From Moryella indoligenes (GTDB taxonomy: Bacteria > Bacillota > Clostridia > Lachnospirales > Lachnospiraceae), in assembly GCF_030812885.1 (NCBI RefSeq), contig NZ_JAUSTO010000003.1, positions 124,001 to 188,000 of the forward strand: a DNA stretch of 64,000 bases, given 5' to 3'. The notes below the pieces were generated by a model. It had not been told where the DNA came from. It saw nothing but the letters and a program-made list of their open reading frames with translations, and made no database searches. Of the stretch, positions 17,784-25,731 are shown piece after piece. The position numbers and the translations under genes are program-made. Numbering within the stretch: position 1 is the stretch's first letter; each line of letters begins with the position of its first letter.

Positions 17784-18317
17784 CTATATGAGCTTTCTGC
17801 TGAGCTCCCGCATCTCTTCCAGGCCGTAGGCGATCTGAAGGAGATCCTCCTCCGCAAAGTCCTCTCCCAGCACAAACATGGTACGATAGAAGCGCTCGTC
17901 AAGCTCCGGATCATGGATGCCCTGCTCCATTGCCTTCTGCACCACGCCCGCAAGAGAGCGCAGTCCTGAGAGAATCAAAAATTTCAGGGCCCGCACCTCG
18001 GGGTCGTCCTTCGCAAGCGCCTCCATGGAAAATTCTCCCGTGAGATCCGGTGCCCCCGCACAGCCGGCACACTTCGGCGCCGTGAGGCGCTGCCGCATGG
18101 CCTTTACCTCCCCGAGCCCCTTCTGAAGTTGCTCCTCTGTCGCATCCGGGCTGCCGCTCAGTGCAAGTCCGCGGAAAAACACCCTGTCCTTATCGCTGAT
18201 CATGTGAAAGCTGCCCGTGCCACCGGTGCGTATCAGCCCTACCAGCGCCTCTGTCAGCCTATCCCTCAGCTCCTCTGCTCTCATGAGCCCTTCCAGCTCT
18301 CGGTGTGTTGCCTCCAT
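17784..18317 (-). CDS. Uncharacterised helical protein resembling part of hydroxylamine reductase (Hcp)
   Basis: A 177-residue, largely helical protein with a KCAGCAGAP motif (CxxC) near residue 82. The C-terminal half (DPEVRALKFLILSGLRSLAG, AMEQGIHDPELDERFYRTM, FVLGEDF, then DLLQIAYGLEEM) resembles the three-helix bundle of hybrid-cluster protein/hydroxylamine reductase. The catalytic part of that enzyme, which holds the hybrid cluster, is absent, since Hcp has about 540 residues. The resemblance is from memory of the family and is moderate. It follows rlmB with a 20-base gap and its own GGGAGG site, closing the cysS-rlmB operon. It could bind an Fe-S cluster or serve a regulatory role; function unknown. 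Confidence 0.55.
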   Translation of the reverse strand: MEATHRELEGLMRAEELRDRLTEALVGLIRTGGTGSFHMISDKDRVFFRGLALSGSPDATEEQLQKGLGEVKAMRQRLTAPKCAGCAGAPDLTGEFSMEALAKDDPEVRALKFLILSGLRSLAGVVQKAMEQGIHDPELDERFYRTMFVLGEDFAEEDLLQIAYGLEEMRELSRKLI

Positions 18318-18337
18318 AGAAAACCTCCCTTGTTTTA

Positions 18338-19078
18338 TCAGCCCTTTCCCATACGCTGCCGCACAATTTCATAGGCCAGAATGCCCGCCGCGACACTCGC
18401 GTTCAGCGAATCAATCTCCCCCCTCATCGGAATGGACGCAGTGAAGTCGCAGTGCTTCTTCACAAGCTCACTGACCCCCTTTCCTTCATTTCCGATCACC
18501 AGACCGATCGCCCCAGTGAGCTTTAAGTCATACATGGTCTCTCCGCCCATATCGGCGCAGACAAACCACAGTCCCTCCTTCTTCAGCTCCTCCATGGTGC
18601 GGCTTAAGTTCGTGACCTTTGCGACCGGAGTGTAGTTCAATGCACCGGCAGAGGTTCTCGCGACACTCGCCGTGAGCCCGACCGCGCGGTTCTTTCCTAT
18701 AATAACGCCATGAGCGCCCGCCTGATTTGCGGTGCGTATGATTGCGCCAAGATTATACGGATCCTCAATTCCATCCAGAAGAAAGAGGAAGGGCAGTTCA
18801 TGTTTTTCCCTGGCGCGCTTTAAAATATCCTCTACCTCCGCATAACTGTAGCTCGCGACCATGGCGATCACGCCCTGATGTCGCCCGGTATCGCTCATCT
18901 GATTCAGGCGCTCCTTTGACACAAGCTCCACGCGGGTGTCGCACTTTCTTGCCTCGCGCAATATGGTCTGGATCGGGCCGTCCCTCAATCCGTCCTGCAC
19001 ATAGAGCCTGTCCACCGTCTTGCCGGCGCGAAATGCCTCGATTACGGCATTGCGCCCCTCAACTGCATTTTCATTCAT
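18338..19078 (-). CDS. rlmB: 23S rRNA (guanosine-2'-O-)-methyltransferase RlmB
   Basis: A 246-residue SpoU-family (SPOUT) methyltransferase that adds a 2'-O-methyl group to G2251 in the 23S rRNA P-loop using SAM. The N-terminal substrate-binding domain is present (VEGRNAVIEAFRAG at the start), and the C-terminal knotted domain has the three signature motifs: LDGIEDPYNLGAIIRTANQA, GLVIGNEGKGVS and MRGEIDSLNASVAAGI. Length is normal. The start overlaps the stop of mrnC by 4 bases, in the cysS-mrnC-rlmB arrangement common to Firmicutes. Confidence 0.95.
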   Translation of the reverse strand: MNENAVEGRNAVIEAFRAGKTVDRLYVQDGLRDGPIQTILREARKCDTRVELVSKERLNQMSDTGRHQGVIAMVASYSYAEVEDILKRAREKHELPFLFLLDGIEDPYNLGAIIRTANQAGAHGVIIGKNRAVGLTASVARTSAGALNYTPVAKVTNLSRTMEELKKEGLWFVCADMGGETMYDLKLTGAIGLVIGNEGKGVSELVKKHCDFTASIPMRGEIDSLNASVAAGILAYEIVRQRMGKG

Positions 19079-19551
19079 AGCTGCTTCTGTTTCCTCTCTT
19101 CTTCTGAAAGCCGTGCGAGTCCCAGCTGTACCAGCTCCAGCACCCGTTCCTCCTGTCCTGCGAGCCAGAGATAGCCGAGCAGCGCCTCAAAGGCAGTCGC
19201 CATGCGGTAGTCTATCATGCTTGCGTGCTTCGCCATGGTGTTGGAGTGTGCATTTCTACCGCGCTTCAGCACGGCACGCTCCTGTTCTGTCAGTTCATTC
19301 AGCAAAAGCTGACTGAGCTTTGCCTGCGCAGCAGCCTTCACGTAATGCACTGCCTCATGGTGAAGCTTATTCACCTGGCGATTTCCTGCACGGACAAGTC
19401 TGGTCCGTATGAGGAGCTCATACACCGCATCCCCCAGGTAAGCGAGAACGAGCGGCGAATACATCGCCGCCGTGTCCTCTTCGGACTGTGCTGTGCAGCC
19501 GAATTCCGAGAGGCGCAATCCTGTCGCTGCGCTCCTTATGCCTTCTTCCAC
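19075..19551 (-). CDS. mrnC: Mini-ribonuclease 3
   Basis: A 158-residue RNase III-like protein without the double-stranded-RNA-binding domain; it matures 23S rRNA ends. The catalytic signature YSPLVLAYLGDAVYELLIR carries the acidic residues, with HHEAVHYVKAAAQ, KRGRNAHS and YRMATAFEALLGYLWL downstream. The frame starts with GTG inside the 3' end of cysS (16-base overlap), giving a 29-residue extension before the conserved part; an ATG at 19464 would give a more usual family start but has only a weak ribosome site. It ends overlapping rlmB. Confidence 0.92.
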   Translation of the reverse strand: MEEGIRSAATGLRLSEFGCTAQSEEDTAAMYSPLVLAYLGDAVYELLIRTRLVRAGNRQVNKLHHEAVHYVKAAAQAKLSQLLLNELTEQERAVLKRGRNAHSNTMAKHASMIDYRMATAFEALLGYLWLAGQEERVLELVQLGLARLSEEERKQKQL

Positions 19552-20945
19552 TTTACACCCTCTTTGGTATCCTCAAGTATGATTCCCATCTTCGTGAGCT
19601 CCGCGCGTATCTCGTCCGCACGCGCATAGTTTTTATTCTTTCTCGCCTCCTGACGCTCCGCAATGAGCGCCTCGACCCGGCTGTCGAGAGAGAGCTCCTT
19701 TCGCTCCGGCTCAATACCGAGCACCTGTAAGAGAGCTGTGAGACTCTGCTGCAGTGCCTCTATATAGCCGCCTGCACTCTCCTCAGTCACTGTGGAGTTT
19801 GAGAGCTTTATAAGCTCAAACACTGCGCTGATCGCGTCTGCCGTGTTGAAATCGTCCTCCATGGCGGTCTCAAACTTCGTGACCAATGACTTCATCTGCT
19901 GAAGTCCCGCATGTTCCGCATCACTCAGCGCTCTGTCCTCCGCCTTTTTCAGGCAGTCACGCAGGTGATCCATGCCGGTCAGAATGCGCTCCAGACTCGC
20001 CTTCGCGCCCTCCATCATCTCCCGGGAGAAGTTTAACGGGCTGCGGTAGTGCGCGCTCAGCATAAAGAGACGCAGAATCTGCAGATCGTACTGTTCGCTG
20101 ATCTGCCGCACAGTCTTGAAGTTTCCGAGCGACTTCGACATCTTGACATTGTCAATATTCAGGAAGGCATTGTGCATCCAGTACTTTGCAAAGGGCTTGC
20201 CGCTCACTGCCTCGGACTGCGCGATCTCATTCTCATGATGCGGGAACACCAGATCCTCGCCGCCGCCGTGTATGTCGATCTGCTCTCCAAGGTACTTCTT
20301 GCTCATGACCGAGCACTCAATATGCCAGCCGGGACGCCCCTCGCACCAGGGAGACTCCCAGAAGGGCTCCCCCTCTTTTTTCGGCTTCCAGAGCACAAAG
20401 TCGTTCGGATCCTCCTTTGCCTCCTCTCCGGTAACCTTCAGCGTGCGGAGACCGGACTGATTCTCCTCAACATTTTTATGGGAGAGTTTTCCGTAGCCCT
20501 CAAAGCTCCTCACGCGGTAATAGACTGTTCCGTCCGGCGCCACATAGGCGTGTCCGCCGTCAATCAGCCGCTGTATCATCTCGATCATGCCGCCGATCTC
20601 CTGCGTCGCGAGCGGGTGCGTGGTTGCAGGCATGATATTCATACCTGCCATATCCTTCTTGCACTCGGCAATATAGCGCTCAGAGATGACGGAGGCGTCC
20701 ACCCCCTCCTCCTGTGCCGCACGGATGATCTTGTCGTCAACATCTGTGAAATTCGAGACATAATTCACATCATAGCCCTTGTACTCAAAGTAGCGACGCA
20801 CGGTGTCAAAAAAGATCATGGGACGTGCATTCCCGATATGAATGAAGTTGTAGACCGTGGGTCCGCAGACGTACATGCTGACCTTTCCCGGATGAAGCGG
20901 GACAAACTCTTCCTTATAACGTGACATTGTGTCGAAAATTTTCAT
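19536..20945 (-). CDS. cysS: Cysteinyl-tRNA synthetase
   Basis: A 469-residue class I synthetase that charges tRNA-Cys. The nucleotide-binding HIGH motif is HIGNARP (about residue 37) and the KMSKS loop is KMSKSLGN (about 268). The zinc ligands are present in CGPTVY, WHIECS and the HGGGEDLVFPHHENE segment. The C-terminal DALR-type helical domain follows. Its ATG overlaps the stop of ispF (ATGA), and mrnC starts inside its 3' end, showing tight coupling. Confidence 0.97.
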   Translation of the reverse strand: MKIFDTMSRYKEEFVPLHPGKVSMYVCGPTVYNFIHIGNARPMIFFDTVRRYFEYKGYDVNYVSNFTDVDDKIIRAAQEEGVDASVISERYIAECKKDMAGMNIMPATTHPLATQEIGGMIEMIQRLIDGGHAYVAPDGTVYYRVRSFEGYGKLSHKNVEENQSGLRTLKVTGEEAKEDPNDFVLWKPKKEGEPFWESPWCEGRPGWHIECSVMSKKYLGEQIDIHGGGEDLVFPHHENEIAQSEAVSGKPFAKYWMHNAFLNIDNVKMSKSLGNFKTVRQISEQYDLQILRLFMLSAHYRSPLNFSREMMEGAKASLERILTGMDHLRDCLKKAEDRALSDAEHAGLQQMKSLVTKFETAMEDDFNTADAISAVFELIKLSNSTVTEESAGGYIEALQQSLTALLQVLGIEPERKELSLDSRVEALIAERQEARKNKNYARADEIRAELTKMGIILEDTKEGVKWKKA

Positions 20946-21424
20946 ATTGATCCTTTCTCAATCAGGCATACCGCGTGCGCCGAGATGCCCTCGCCGCGTC
21001 CGGTGAAGCCGAGTTTTTCCTCTGTTGTTGCCTTTACGTTGACTGCGTCTGTCTCCACGGAAAGCCCTGACGCAATGCGCTCCCGCATCCTGTCGATGTA
21101 AGGAGCAAGCTTCGGGCGCTGTGCAAGTATCGTGCAGTCCACATTCACCACGTGATAGCCCTTTAAAAGAAGCAGTGCGCGCGCCTTCTCAAGGAGCAGC
21201 ATACTGTCAATGCCCTCATACGCCGGATCGCTGTCCGGGAAATGCCGGCCGATGTCACCGAGTCCCGCCGCACCGAGGATTGCATCCGTCACCGCATGCA
21301 GGAGCACATCCGCATCGGAGTGTCCGAGCAGCCCCTTCTCGCAGGGGATCTCCACGCCGCCGATGATGAGCTTCCGCCCCTCCGACAGCCTGTGTACATC
21401 ATAGCCATGTCCGATTCGTATCAT
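20942..21424 (-). CDS. ispF: 2-C-methyl-D-erythritol 2,4-cyclodiphosphate synthase
   Basis: A 160-residue enzyme of the MEP isoprenoid pathway, forming the 2,4-cyclodiphosphate and releasing CMP; it works as a trimer in the cytoplasm. The metal-binding start RIGHGYDVHRL, the LLGHSDADVLLHAVTDAILG motif and the C-terminal TTEEKLGFTGRGEGI motif are intact. The ATG at 21424 is chosen; a GTG 9 bases earlier is also possible. It overlaps cysS by 4 bases and follows the lipid-kinase gene by about 30 bases. Confidence 0.95.
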   Translation of the reverse strand: MIRIGHGYDVHRLSEGRKLIIGGVEIPCEKGLLGHSDADVLLHAVTDAILGAAGLGDIGRHFPDSDPAYEGIDSMLLLEKARALLLLKGYHVVNVDCTILAQRPKLAPYIDRMRERIASGLSVETDAVNVKATTEEKLGFTGRGEGISAHAVCLIEKGSI

Positions 21425-21453
21425 CTCATCCACCCTTCGCTTCCGCCATACTG

Positions 21454-22383
21454 TCAGGATATGATCTTGAGCTTCTGTTTTACACAGCGCGCTGAAAATT
21501 CTTTCTGGATGCCCAGGCTCTCCCCGTCTGCATGGAAGGGCAGGCCCTCTTCCAGCACGAGCTTTACCTCCCGGCAGTTATAGACACGCACACCTGCATA
21601 CGCAGAAGGGTCTCTCCGCCCCGGCAGCATGAGTATCCGCAGCAGACGGAGCTTTGAGCGATTGTGAAGAATACAGACGGTGAGCTCCCCGTCCGCATTG
21701 GAGACGCGCGGCGCAAGCCGCAGCCCTCCCGCCTCCGTCGGCTGAATCTGCGCGGAGAAGAGAAAAATATGGTTCAGCTCCACGCGCCGCACGCCGTCAA
21801 GAAGCAGGTATCCCTTCACAGTTCTTCCCTGAATCAAGCATCGGAGAAAGAGCGCTGTGCGCGCTGCCGCAGCTCTCAGACAGCCGCAGGTGCAGTGCCG
21901 CAGGGAGAAAGTGCGAAAGTCCTCCGTCAGCGCCGCATCAAAACCGCTGCCGCAGCTCACAGCAAAGCGTCTGTGTTCCGGCCGCTCCCCGCCATAATCC
22001 ACCACGCCGTAATCCATGAGGCGCAGCTCCCGCGGAGAGAGGATACGCTTTAAGCATGCCCTTTGTGTGCGCGGGAGACGCAGTCCCCGCTTAAGGTCGC
22101 TGCCCCGCCCGGTCGGAATAAAGCCGAGCACCAGCTCCTCCGAGAGATGCACGCCATCCAAAACCTCATTCATGGTCCCGTCTCCGCCGACCGCCACCAG
22201 AACATCTCCGCTCTCCGGCACAGTCTCCGTGAGACGCGCCGCAAGCTCCCGCGCCTCTCCCCGGCAGCCGGTCAGAAAGACCTGATACGCTATATTCTTT
22301 TTGATGAGATGACGCTCCAGCTTCTTCCAGCTGCGATACCCCTTCTCACCGCCCGAATTCGGATTCACAATGAATGTCAGCAT
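21454..22383 (-). CDS. Diacylglycerol/lipid kinase family protein
   Basis: A 309-residue DAGK-catalytic-domain protein. The N-terminus has the VNPNSGGEKG phosphate-binding motif, then VAVGGDGTMNEVLDGV, the nucleotide-binding signature, and FIPTGRGSDLKRGL. The C-terminal beta-sandwich domain (VKGYLLLDGVRRVELNHIFL onward) fits the DgkB/YegS layout. It would phosphorylate diacylglycerol or a related lipid to phosphatidate at the inner membrane face. The ATG at 22383 has GGGAG at good distance, while the frame also opens with GTG 9 bases earlier. It is the first gene of the minus-strand operon running to 17784. Confidence 0.88.
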   Translation of the reverse strand: MLTFIVNPNSGGEKGYRSWKKLERHLIKKNIAYQVFLTGCRGEARELAARLTETVPESGDVLVAVGGDGTMNEVLDGVHLSEELVLGFIPTGRGSDLKRGLRLPRTQRACLKRILSPRELRLMDYGVVDYGGERPEHRRFAVSCGSGFDAALTEDFRTFSLRHCTCGCLRAAAARTALFLRCLIQGRTVKGYLLLDGVRRVELNHIFLFSAQIQPTEAGGLRLAPRVSNADGELTVCILHNRSKLRLLRILMLPGRRDPSAYAGVRVYNCREVKLVLEEGLPFHADGESLGIQKEFSARCVKQKLKIIS

Positions 22384-22574
22384 ACGCTGCACTCCCTGAG
22401 CGCTCCCGCTCTGTGCGCCGCCAAAAAGCCTCGGCTCTGTTTAACGGAAGTATAACATATTCTGCACTGCTGTGGAAAATATCTTCTGCATTGCGCGATC
22501 TTCCCCAGCCGATTTTTGTCCGAAAACGGTACAGAAGACCTGCAGTTTCAGCCGCCACCTCCCCCCAGGGCGAT

Positions 22575-22600
22575 TCTGAAATATGTGTCTGAAATATGTG
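22575..22600. repeat. 13-bp perfect tandem duplication
   Basis: TCTGAAATATGTG occurs twice head to tail (22575-22587 and 22588-22600), ending 11 bases before the -35 element of the tRNA-Met promoter. Confidence 0.9.
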
Positions 22601-22611
22601 AAGAAAAGTTC

Positions 22612-22640
22612 TTGACAAGCTGTGGTATATCCCATATACT
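22612..22640 (+). promoter_or_regulatory. tRNA-Met promoter
   Basis: Consensus TTGACA (22612-22617), 17-base spacer, TATACT (22635-22640), 26 bases before the mature tRNA 5' end. Confidence 0.9.
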
Positions 22641-22666
22641 TACATGGTCTTCGAAAGGAGATGCAT

Positions 22667-22740
22667 GGCGGAATAGCTCAGTTGGCTAGAGCACACGGTT
22701 CATACCCGTGGTGTCGAGAGTTCAAATCTCCCTTCCGCTA
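22667..22740 (+). tRNA. tRNA-Met (anticodon CAT)
   Basis: A cloverleaf can be folded: acceptor GGCGGAA/TTCCGCT with A73 encoded, D arm with AGCTCAGTTGGCTAGAGC, anticodon stem CACGG/CCGTG around TTCATAC (anticodon CAT) and a TTCAAAT T loop. The body resembles elongator tRNA-Met of Firmicutes; a CAT tRNA modified to read Ile is the alternative. The T stem has one imperfect pair. CCA is not encoded. Confidence 0.93.
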
Positions 22741-22742
22741 CG

Positions 22743-22771
22743 AAAGAGTCCTGAGACCGGGGCTCTTTTTT
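22743..22771 (+). terminator. Terminator of the tRNA-Met gene
   Basis: A 9-bp stem (AAAGAGTCC / GGGCTCTTT, one G-T pair) followed by a T6 run, directly after the tRNA. Confidence 0.9.
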
Positions 22772-22919
22772 GCTGTTGTTTGACTTTTTATATTCTTTTT
22801 AGTTTTTCTTCTCAATTTTGTATATTTTTCTTCTGTTTATTTCAATATTCAGGTGCTATGATTTTATACATCATGAAACGTTGACATAGGATCACTCTTC
22901 AGACGATTACGAGGTTTCC

Positions 22920-23609
22920 ATGAAGCAAAATCGACTCTACCTCTTTATTCGAAAATACAGATATCTCTGCGGCATCGGCTACACGATCTTCTATCTGCTG
23001 TGGTTCCGTTTCCTGGAGCAGACTGTGAGCGCACGCTCGGGATATCACATCATGCACTGCTCGCTGGATGACCTGATTCCCTTTGCCCCCGGCTTTGTCA
23101 TTCCCTATCTGCTGTGGTTCCTGTACATCCCCGGGGTGCTCTTCCTGCTCTCCAGAAGGGACGCGGACGAGACGACACAGCTCGGTATTTTTCTCGCGGC
23201 GGGCATGAGTATCTGCCTCCTGATCTGCACGCTCTACCACAACGGCACAAACTTCCGGGTCAGCGCAGATCCCGCAGACGGGCTCTGTCAGGCTCTGGTA
23301 TGGATCATACAGCGAGCGGACACGCCTACAAATGTTTTTCCCAGCATCCACGTCTACAATTCAATGGGGGTTAATGCTGCCGTGTGGCACAGCCGGTATT
23401 TTGCCGCACATCCCCTTCTCCGGCGGCTTTCCTCCCTGCTGACACTCTCTATCTGCTGTTCCACTGTGTTTTTGAAACAGCACTCCCTGATCGATGTGGC
23501 GGGCGCGCTGGTGCTCTCCTACTTCATCGCGCAGGCGGTCTATGGCGACATTCCGATTCCGTCTCTCAGCGACACTGCGGCGAAGGAAGATCTGAATCAC
23601 GCTGCATAA
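22920..23609 (+). CDS. PAP2-superfamily membrane phosphatase-like protein
   Basis: A 229-residue protein with about six membrane segments. The phosphatase signature is partly visible: FPSIHVYNSMG (in place of PSGH) in the second half and the later KQHSLIDVAGALVLSYF motif with the catalytic His and Asp. This subgroup resembles the inositolphosphotransferase/Aur1-like PAP2 branch. It would dephosphorylate or transfer lipid phosphate groups on the outer face of the membrane. The ATG has GAGG upstream and the gene stands alone, with a strong terminator behind it. Confidence 0.82.
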   Translation: MKQNRLYLFIRKYRYLCGIGYTIFYLLWFRFLEQTVSARSGYHIMHCSLDDLIPFAPGFVIPYLLWFLYIPGVLFLLSRRDADETTQLGIFLAAGMSICLLICTLYHNGTNFRVSADPADGLCQALVWIIQRADTPTNVFPSIHVYNSMGVNAAVWHSRYFAAHPLLRRLSSLLTLSICCSTVFLKQHSLIDVAGALVLSYFIAQAVYGDIPIPSLSDTAAKEDLNHAA

Positions 23610-23616
23610 ACGGCAC

Positions 23617-23646
23617 AAAAAACTCCCCGTCAACGGGGAGTTTTTT
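23617..23646. terminator. Bidirectional terminator
   Basis: A perfect 13-bp stem AAAAAACTCCCCG / CGGGGAGTTTTTT with a 4-base loop, between the convergent PAP2 and glycosyltransferase genes; T runs exist on both strands. Confidence 0.95.
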
Positions 23647-23654
23647 ACATTCAG

Positions 23655-24674
23655 TCAGTTAAAGCCATAAAATTTCTGGGCAATCTTGTATGCTGCGACG
23701 GAGACGCTGCGGCCGCTCCTGCCCGGAAGATTCACGCTCTGTCCGAGGAAGCCCCAGCGGATGCGGAGATAGAGATGCAGGTTCTGCTCCCTCAGATAAC
23801 GCCATATTTCCTTCTTCTTCACAAAATTCTCCTCTGTGCCGGACTTGATCGCGAGGATGGAACATATGATCATCATGATCTCCAGATAGAGTATCATGTA
23901 GCGGCGCAGCTTCCGCTGTGGTATTTTGTAGGGGTCGTAGTAGCTCAGCATGAGCTTCGTCACGCGGATCTGCTGGTCGATACGCCCTATCATCACCTGT
24001 TCATTGACCGACTGATCCGAGCGGCCTATGAAATAGCGGTAGAAATTTACATCCAGATAGTAGAGCGTCTTCACCTGGGGCAGCGGCTGATAGACAAAAA
24101 TATTGTCCACATAGAAGGTATGCTTCGGAAGATCCAGCCCGGTATCTCTGAGCAGCTGAGTGCGGTAGATCACGGAATGCATCAGGATATACTGCCCCGG
24201 AAGGAAATGTCCGATCTCGTTCCAGCTGATCAGCTGACCCTTTGGAATCACACGGCGGTAATTCATAATGCGCTTATGCGCCGCCCCTTCTTTTTCATAG
24301 ACAAAGTTACTGACCAGCATATCCAGCTGCGTATTCTGCTCCGTGAAGCCGCGGAGCGTCGCAAGCACCTTGTCGTAGGCCTCCTCATCCACCCAGTCAT
24401 CTGAATCGACAACCTTAAAAAAAACGCCGCTCGCCTTTGCGAGTCCCGCACAGACAGCACTCCCGTGTCCGCCGTTCTCCTGATGGATCGCGCGGCATAT
24501 ACCTGGGTACTCCCTCTCATAGCGATCCGCAATCTCCGCAGTGTTATCCTTTGCAGAGCCGTCATTGACGATCAGAATCTCCACCTCGTCCCCGCCATGC
24601 AGCAGGGTTCTGATGCAGTGATCCATATATGCGGCACTGTTATAACAGGGCACAGCAATACTAAGCAGTTTCAT
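23655..24674 (-). CDS. Glycosyltransferase family 2 protein
   Basis: A 339-residue GT-A fold transferase. The N-terminal domain has the opening IAVPCYNSAAYMD, the ILIVNDGSAKDN nucleotide-binding motif and the metal-binding DSDDW motif (KVVDSDDWVDEEAYD). The C-terminal part is basic and predicted to lie at the membrane but has no clear transmembrane helix. It probably adds a sugar to a cell-envelope glycan; donor and acceptor cannot be told. The ATG is preceded by GGAAGGAG. Confidence 0.9.
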   Translation of the reverse strand: MKLLSIAVPCYNSAAYMDHCIRTLLHGGDEVEILIVNDGSAKDNTAEIADRYEREYPGICRAIHQENGGHGSAVCAGLAKASGVFFKVVDSDDWVDEEAYDKVLATLRGFTEQNTQLDMLVSNFVYEKEGAAHKRIMNYRRVIPKGQLISWNEIGHFLPGQYILMHSVIYRTQLLRDTGLDLPKHTFYVDNIFVYQPLPQVKTLYYLDVNFYRYFIGRSDQSVNEQVMIGRIDQQIRVTKLMLSYYDPYKIPQRKLRRYMILYLEIMMIICSILAIKSGTEENFVKKKEIWRYLREQNLHLYLRIRWGFLGQSVNLPGRSGRSVSVAAYKIAQKFYGFN

Positions 24675-24765
24675 ACCACCACTCCTTCCGTTCCGCGCCT
24701 TGGCTGCGGATTGTTTTTCTTAATACAAAAGCTTCATGCAAAACCAAAAAGCAGACCGCTGATCC

Positions 24766-24876
24766 TCACGCCCGCCGCCTGAATTTCCGCATTTTTGAGA
24801 CTCCGGTCTTACCGCCGAAGCAGAATACGACAAAATCACAGGCTAAAACCAGAACACAAAACGCAAAAAAGAACAT
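24766..24876 (-). CDS. Possible small membrane ORF after the CPBP gene
   Basis: A 36-codon ORF whose ATG (24874-24876) lies 7 bases after the stop of the CPBP gene. The product is one hydrophobic segment (MFFFAFCVLVLACDFVVF) followed by a basic tail (KMRKFRRRA), a layout typical of small membrane proteins. No clear ribosome site precedes it, so it would depend on coupled translation. It may be spurious. The rest of 24677-24765 holds nothing recognisable. Confidence 0.25.
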   Translation of the reverse strand: MFFFAFCVLVLACDFVVFCFGGKTGVSKMRKFRRRA

Positions 24877-24883
24877 CCGGACT

Positions 24884-25648
24884 TTATGCTGAGATCCTCG
24901 CAGCAGCGCGGCGACGCAGATAGCAGACCGCCAAAAGAAAAAAGCCAAGTGCCACGGCCCAGAGCCCCGGACTTGCCGCAAGCTTCTGCCCGCGCTCTGT
25001 CTGCACAAGCAGCAGAATCAGCATATTGCCTGTGCCGTGCATACATATAGTCAGCAAGAGCGCATCCGTCTTCAAATAAATCCATCCGAGTATGAGCGCC
25101 AGCAGCGCCGCAGCAATACCCTGTGTCAGATTTCCGTGAAAGAGCCCGAACGCGAGCGCCGAGAAAAGAAGCGCCCTGTTCTCTCCGCAGAACACAGACA
25201 GTCTTCTGAGCAGCAGCCCCCGAAACATCAGCTCCTCTGCCGCCGGTGCCAGCAGCGCCGTGAGCAGCAGGCGCTCTGCGAATTTTCCTTCGGAGAACAG
25301 CTGCGCTGCGCTCTGAAAGCCCGCATCTATGGAGCCAAGCCTGCTCAGCGAGATCGTAAGATTCAGGAGCAGATAGAAGCCGGCAAAACCTGCCGTGAGA
25401 ATAAGCCAGGACAGAAGCAAAAGCTCAGAGCTCCGCTCCGCCGGCCTCCATCCTGCTCTCCCGTCGCTTAAATAAAGCCAGAAAAAGAAGGGCAGACAGA
25501 GTACCTCCTGCAGAATCATCATATGAAGGCGCAACTTAACAGCTCCCCCGGGCGCAGCTGTCACCACAGCCGCGAGCAGCAGCTCCAGAAACATATAAAA
25601 AATAATCGGCATCAGACAGCGCAATAACGCCCTTGCAGAGCTCTCCAT
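24884..25648 (-). CDS. CPBP family intramembrane metalloprotease
   Basis: A 254-residue multispanning protein (about seven or eight hydrophobic segments) of the CAAX/bacteriocin-processing (CPBP/Abi) family. The catalytic motif is AAEELMFRGLLLRRL (EExxxR), with the second motif ALAFGLFHGNLTQG supplying His and the third motif IYLKTDALLLTICMHGTGN supplying His/Asn. The start is uncertain: the ATG at 25648 has no good ribosome site and sits just after a TATACT; a GTG at 25687 would extend the frame by 13 codons. It is transcribed divergently from carbamate kinase. Confidence 0.82.
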   Translation of the reverse strand: MESSARALLRCLMPIIFYMFLELLLAAVVTAAPGGAVKLRLHMMILQEVLCLPFFFWLYLSDGRAGWRPAERSSELLLLSWLILTAGFAGFYLLLNLTISLSRLGSIDAGFQSAAQLFSEGKFAERLLLTALLAPAAEELMFRGLLLRRLSVFCGENRALLFSALAFGLFHGNLTQGIAAALLALILGWIYLKTDALLLTICMHGTGNMLILLLVQTERGQKLAASPGLWAVALGFFLLAVCYLRRRAAARISA

Positions 25649-25731
25649 AATAGGCTTAGTATACCCTCTTTCAGTTGCTTTTTCCACCCTGCGAATCTAT
25701 AATAAATTCAACACAGTTCAGGAGGTTCAGA

